Shown here piece after piece: positions 6,910 to 7,759 of a DNA stretch of 7,759 nucleotides. The notes beneath the pieces were generated by a model. It was given only the letters and a program-made list of their open reading frames with translations. It ran no database searches and was not told the origin of the DNA. The stretch is from an uncultured Gemmatimonadota bacterium (lineage in GTDB: Bacteria > Gemmatimonadota > Gemmatimonadetes > Gemmatimonadales > Gemmatimonadaceae): NCBI GenBank assembly GCA_946479015.1, contig CAMLEQ010000165.1, forward strand, positions 1-7,759, given 5' to 3'. Positions within the stretch are counted from its first letter, which is position 1, and each line of letters begins with the position of its first letter. Both the position numbers and the translations under genes were made by a program.

Positions 6910-7200
6910 TCACGTGCCGACGTTCCCCTTCATCCGCTCCGCCTCCTCGCGCGTGACCGGCTGCTCCGAGAGCGGCCCGTGGCGCAGGAGACCCTCCCAC
7001 TCGCAGTTGTAGCACCAGCTCGTGCGGAACCAGGGGAGGAGCATGTTCCACCCACGCGACTGGACGCGGATGGTGGGGGCGTCACAGTTCGGACACCGAT
7101 CGCCTTCGGGGAGCATGAAGTAGAAGAAGATCGTCGCGAGGACGATCCGCAGGGCGAAGAAGCCCACGAAGACGATAGTGAAAATGACCGCATCCGACAT
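6910..7200 (-). CDS. Small membrane protein with zinc-ribbon-like cysteines
   Basis: The start was set at ATG 7200 because a strong GAGGTGA Shine-Dalgarno sequence lies about six bases upstream; the GTG at 7209 falls inside that site. The 96-residue product has one N-terminal transmembrane helix (about 4-30, AVIFTIVFVGFFALRIVLATIFFYFML). A cytosolic-looking domain follows with two CxxC pairs, CPNC (36-39) and CYNC (63-66), spaced 23 residues apart, consistent with a single zinc ribbon. The C-terminus is polar and charged. No named family is recognised. It follows the NfeD-like gene with 69 bases between, and the two may be co-transcribed. The metal site is inferred from cysteine spacing only. 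Confidence 0.75.
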   Translation of the reverse strand: MSDAVIFTIVFVGFFALRIVLATIFFYFMLPEGDRCPNCDAPTIRVQSRGWNMLLPWFRTSWCYNCEWEGLLRHGPLSEQPVTREEAERMKGNVGT

Positions 7201-7217
7201 GACGCTCACCTCGAGCG

Positions 7218-7237
7218 TGCACCATACGAGTGGTGCA
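7218..7237. repeat. Short inverted repeat in zinc-ribbon gene leader
   Basis: TGCACCA (7218-7224) and TGGTGCA (7231-7237) are perfect 7-bp arms around a six-base spacer. They sit just upstream of the Shine-Dalgarno sequence of the zinc-ribbon gene, where a dimeric regulator or an mRNA hairpin could act. Short repeats like this can arise by chance. Confidence 0.3.
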
Positions 7238-7269
7238 AGAGAGACGCAAGACGAACGCCCGCGTCGCGG

Positions 7270-7752
7270 TCAGGAGGGCAATCGGAGCTGCTCCTCGATG
7301 GTGCTCCACAGCTCGACATAGGCCACCCCGTCCTCCACGCGCTCGATGACGACATCAACATCCGGCGCGATCGCCTTGCCGTCGAGGCTGCTCGCGGCGA
7401 GCCGGTGGCGTACCCCCTCGTGCTCGTACGTGATCTCGCCGGCCCCGTCGGGGCCGATGGCCCGCGTGACGTGGGCCAGATGCCCCTGGAGCACGTAGCG
7501 CTCGTCGGTGACCTCGCGCTGTGCGCTCGGGACCGCCCACCCGGCGATGAGCACCATCATCCCGATCCCGCCGGCGATCGCGACGGCGGCGGCGATGCCG
7601 ACCATCGCGATCGCTCCGAGCGCGGAGTACTTGGCGAGCGGGTAGCCCACGAGGCCGAAGAGGGTGGCAGCGACGCCGGCGATCGGAAGGTTGACGTATT
7701 TCACCCAGCGCCCGCGGCGCTGGTCACGATCGATGCCGGCGATCATGCTCAC
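7270..7752 (-). CDS. NfeD/YuaF-like membrane protein with OB-fold domain, possibly 5' partial
   Basis: The visible 160 residues start at GTG 7752 or ATG 7746, but the frame stays open to the window edge, so the true start may lie outside. Two hydrophobic segments (about 21-40 and 44-74, rich in Gly and Ala) precede a soluble C-terminal domain (about 85-150). The pattern LQGHLAHVTRAIGPDGAGEI, then an alternating strand and IAPDVDVVIERVEDGVAYVELW, resembles the small five-stranded OB-fold barrel of NfeD/YuaF/YqiJ proteins. Those are usually encoded beside flotillin/SPFH genes and act in membrane microdomains; the partner would be just upstream, outside this window. The full-length relatives often have an additional N-terminal membrane segment, which supports truncation by the window. 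Family call is by pattern only. Confidence 0.65.
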   Translation of the reverse strand: MSMIAGIDRDQRRGRWVKYVNLPIAGVAATLFGLVGYPLAKYSALGAIAMVGIAAAVAIAGGIGMMVLIAGWAVPSAQREVTDERYVLQGHLAHVTRAIGPDGAGEITYEHEGVRHRLAASSLDGKAIAPDVDVVIERVEDGVAYVELWSTIEEQLRLPS

Positions 7753-7759
7753 GACGCCG

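Noticed and set aside
6905..6917. CACGTG core near 6910 as a third parS site
   Set aside because: The flanks (GGT and CCG) do not match the parS half-sites; the same holds for the CACGTG cores near 1381 and 1459.

Overview
The window is high-GC bacterial chromosome with housekeeping content. The set mnmG / parA / parB / membrane M23-like protein / bactofilin, together with high GC and weak Shine-Dalgarno sites, suggests a Gemmatimonadota-like or similar little-cultured Gram-negative bacterium. This placement is inference from gene content; no marker in the window fixes the phylum.

Layout, left to right. Bases 1-97 are homopolymer-rich and look like a poor contig end. A hairpin at 101-127 closes a minus-strand operon that reads, in transcription order, parA (3277-2453), parB (2389-1457), a membrane-anchored degenerate M23/LytM protein (1460-546) and a bactofilin (562-128). 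The last three genes overlap each other by 4 and 17 bases, so they are probably translationally coupled. Upstream of parA, bases 3278-3512 hold a 63-bp inverted repeat whose two arms each carry a near-consensus parS site, a second hairpin, and a TATATT -10-like element. Next, still on the minus strand, come a secreted SIMPL/DUF541 protein (4250-3513) and the tRNA-modification gene mnmG (6417-4489). A 96-residue plus-strand gene of unknown function (6499-6789) diverges from mnmG. It converges, across two strong back-to-back hairpins (6811-6893), on a minus-strand pair: a small membrane zinc-ribbon protein (7200-6910) and an NfeD/YuaF-like membrane OB-fold protein (7752-7270, possibly cut by the window edge).

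How the genes work together. ParA, ParB and the adjacent parS pair form a complete chromosome-segregation (ParABS) module. Bactofilins are membrane-associated cytoskeletal scaffolds, and in several bacteria they act with M23 proteins in local cell-wall remodelling. Here the scaffold and a catalytically degenerate M23 protein sit in the same operon as ParAB. That layout suggests origin positioning and envelope morphogenesis are expressed, and perhaps localised, together. I see no phage, transposon, CRISPR, tRNA or rRNA in the window. The least ordinary features are the inverted parS pair, the loss of two active-site histidines in the M23 protein, and the uncharacterised 96-residue protein.
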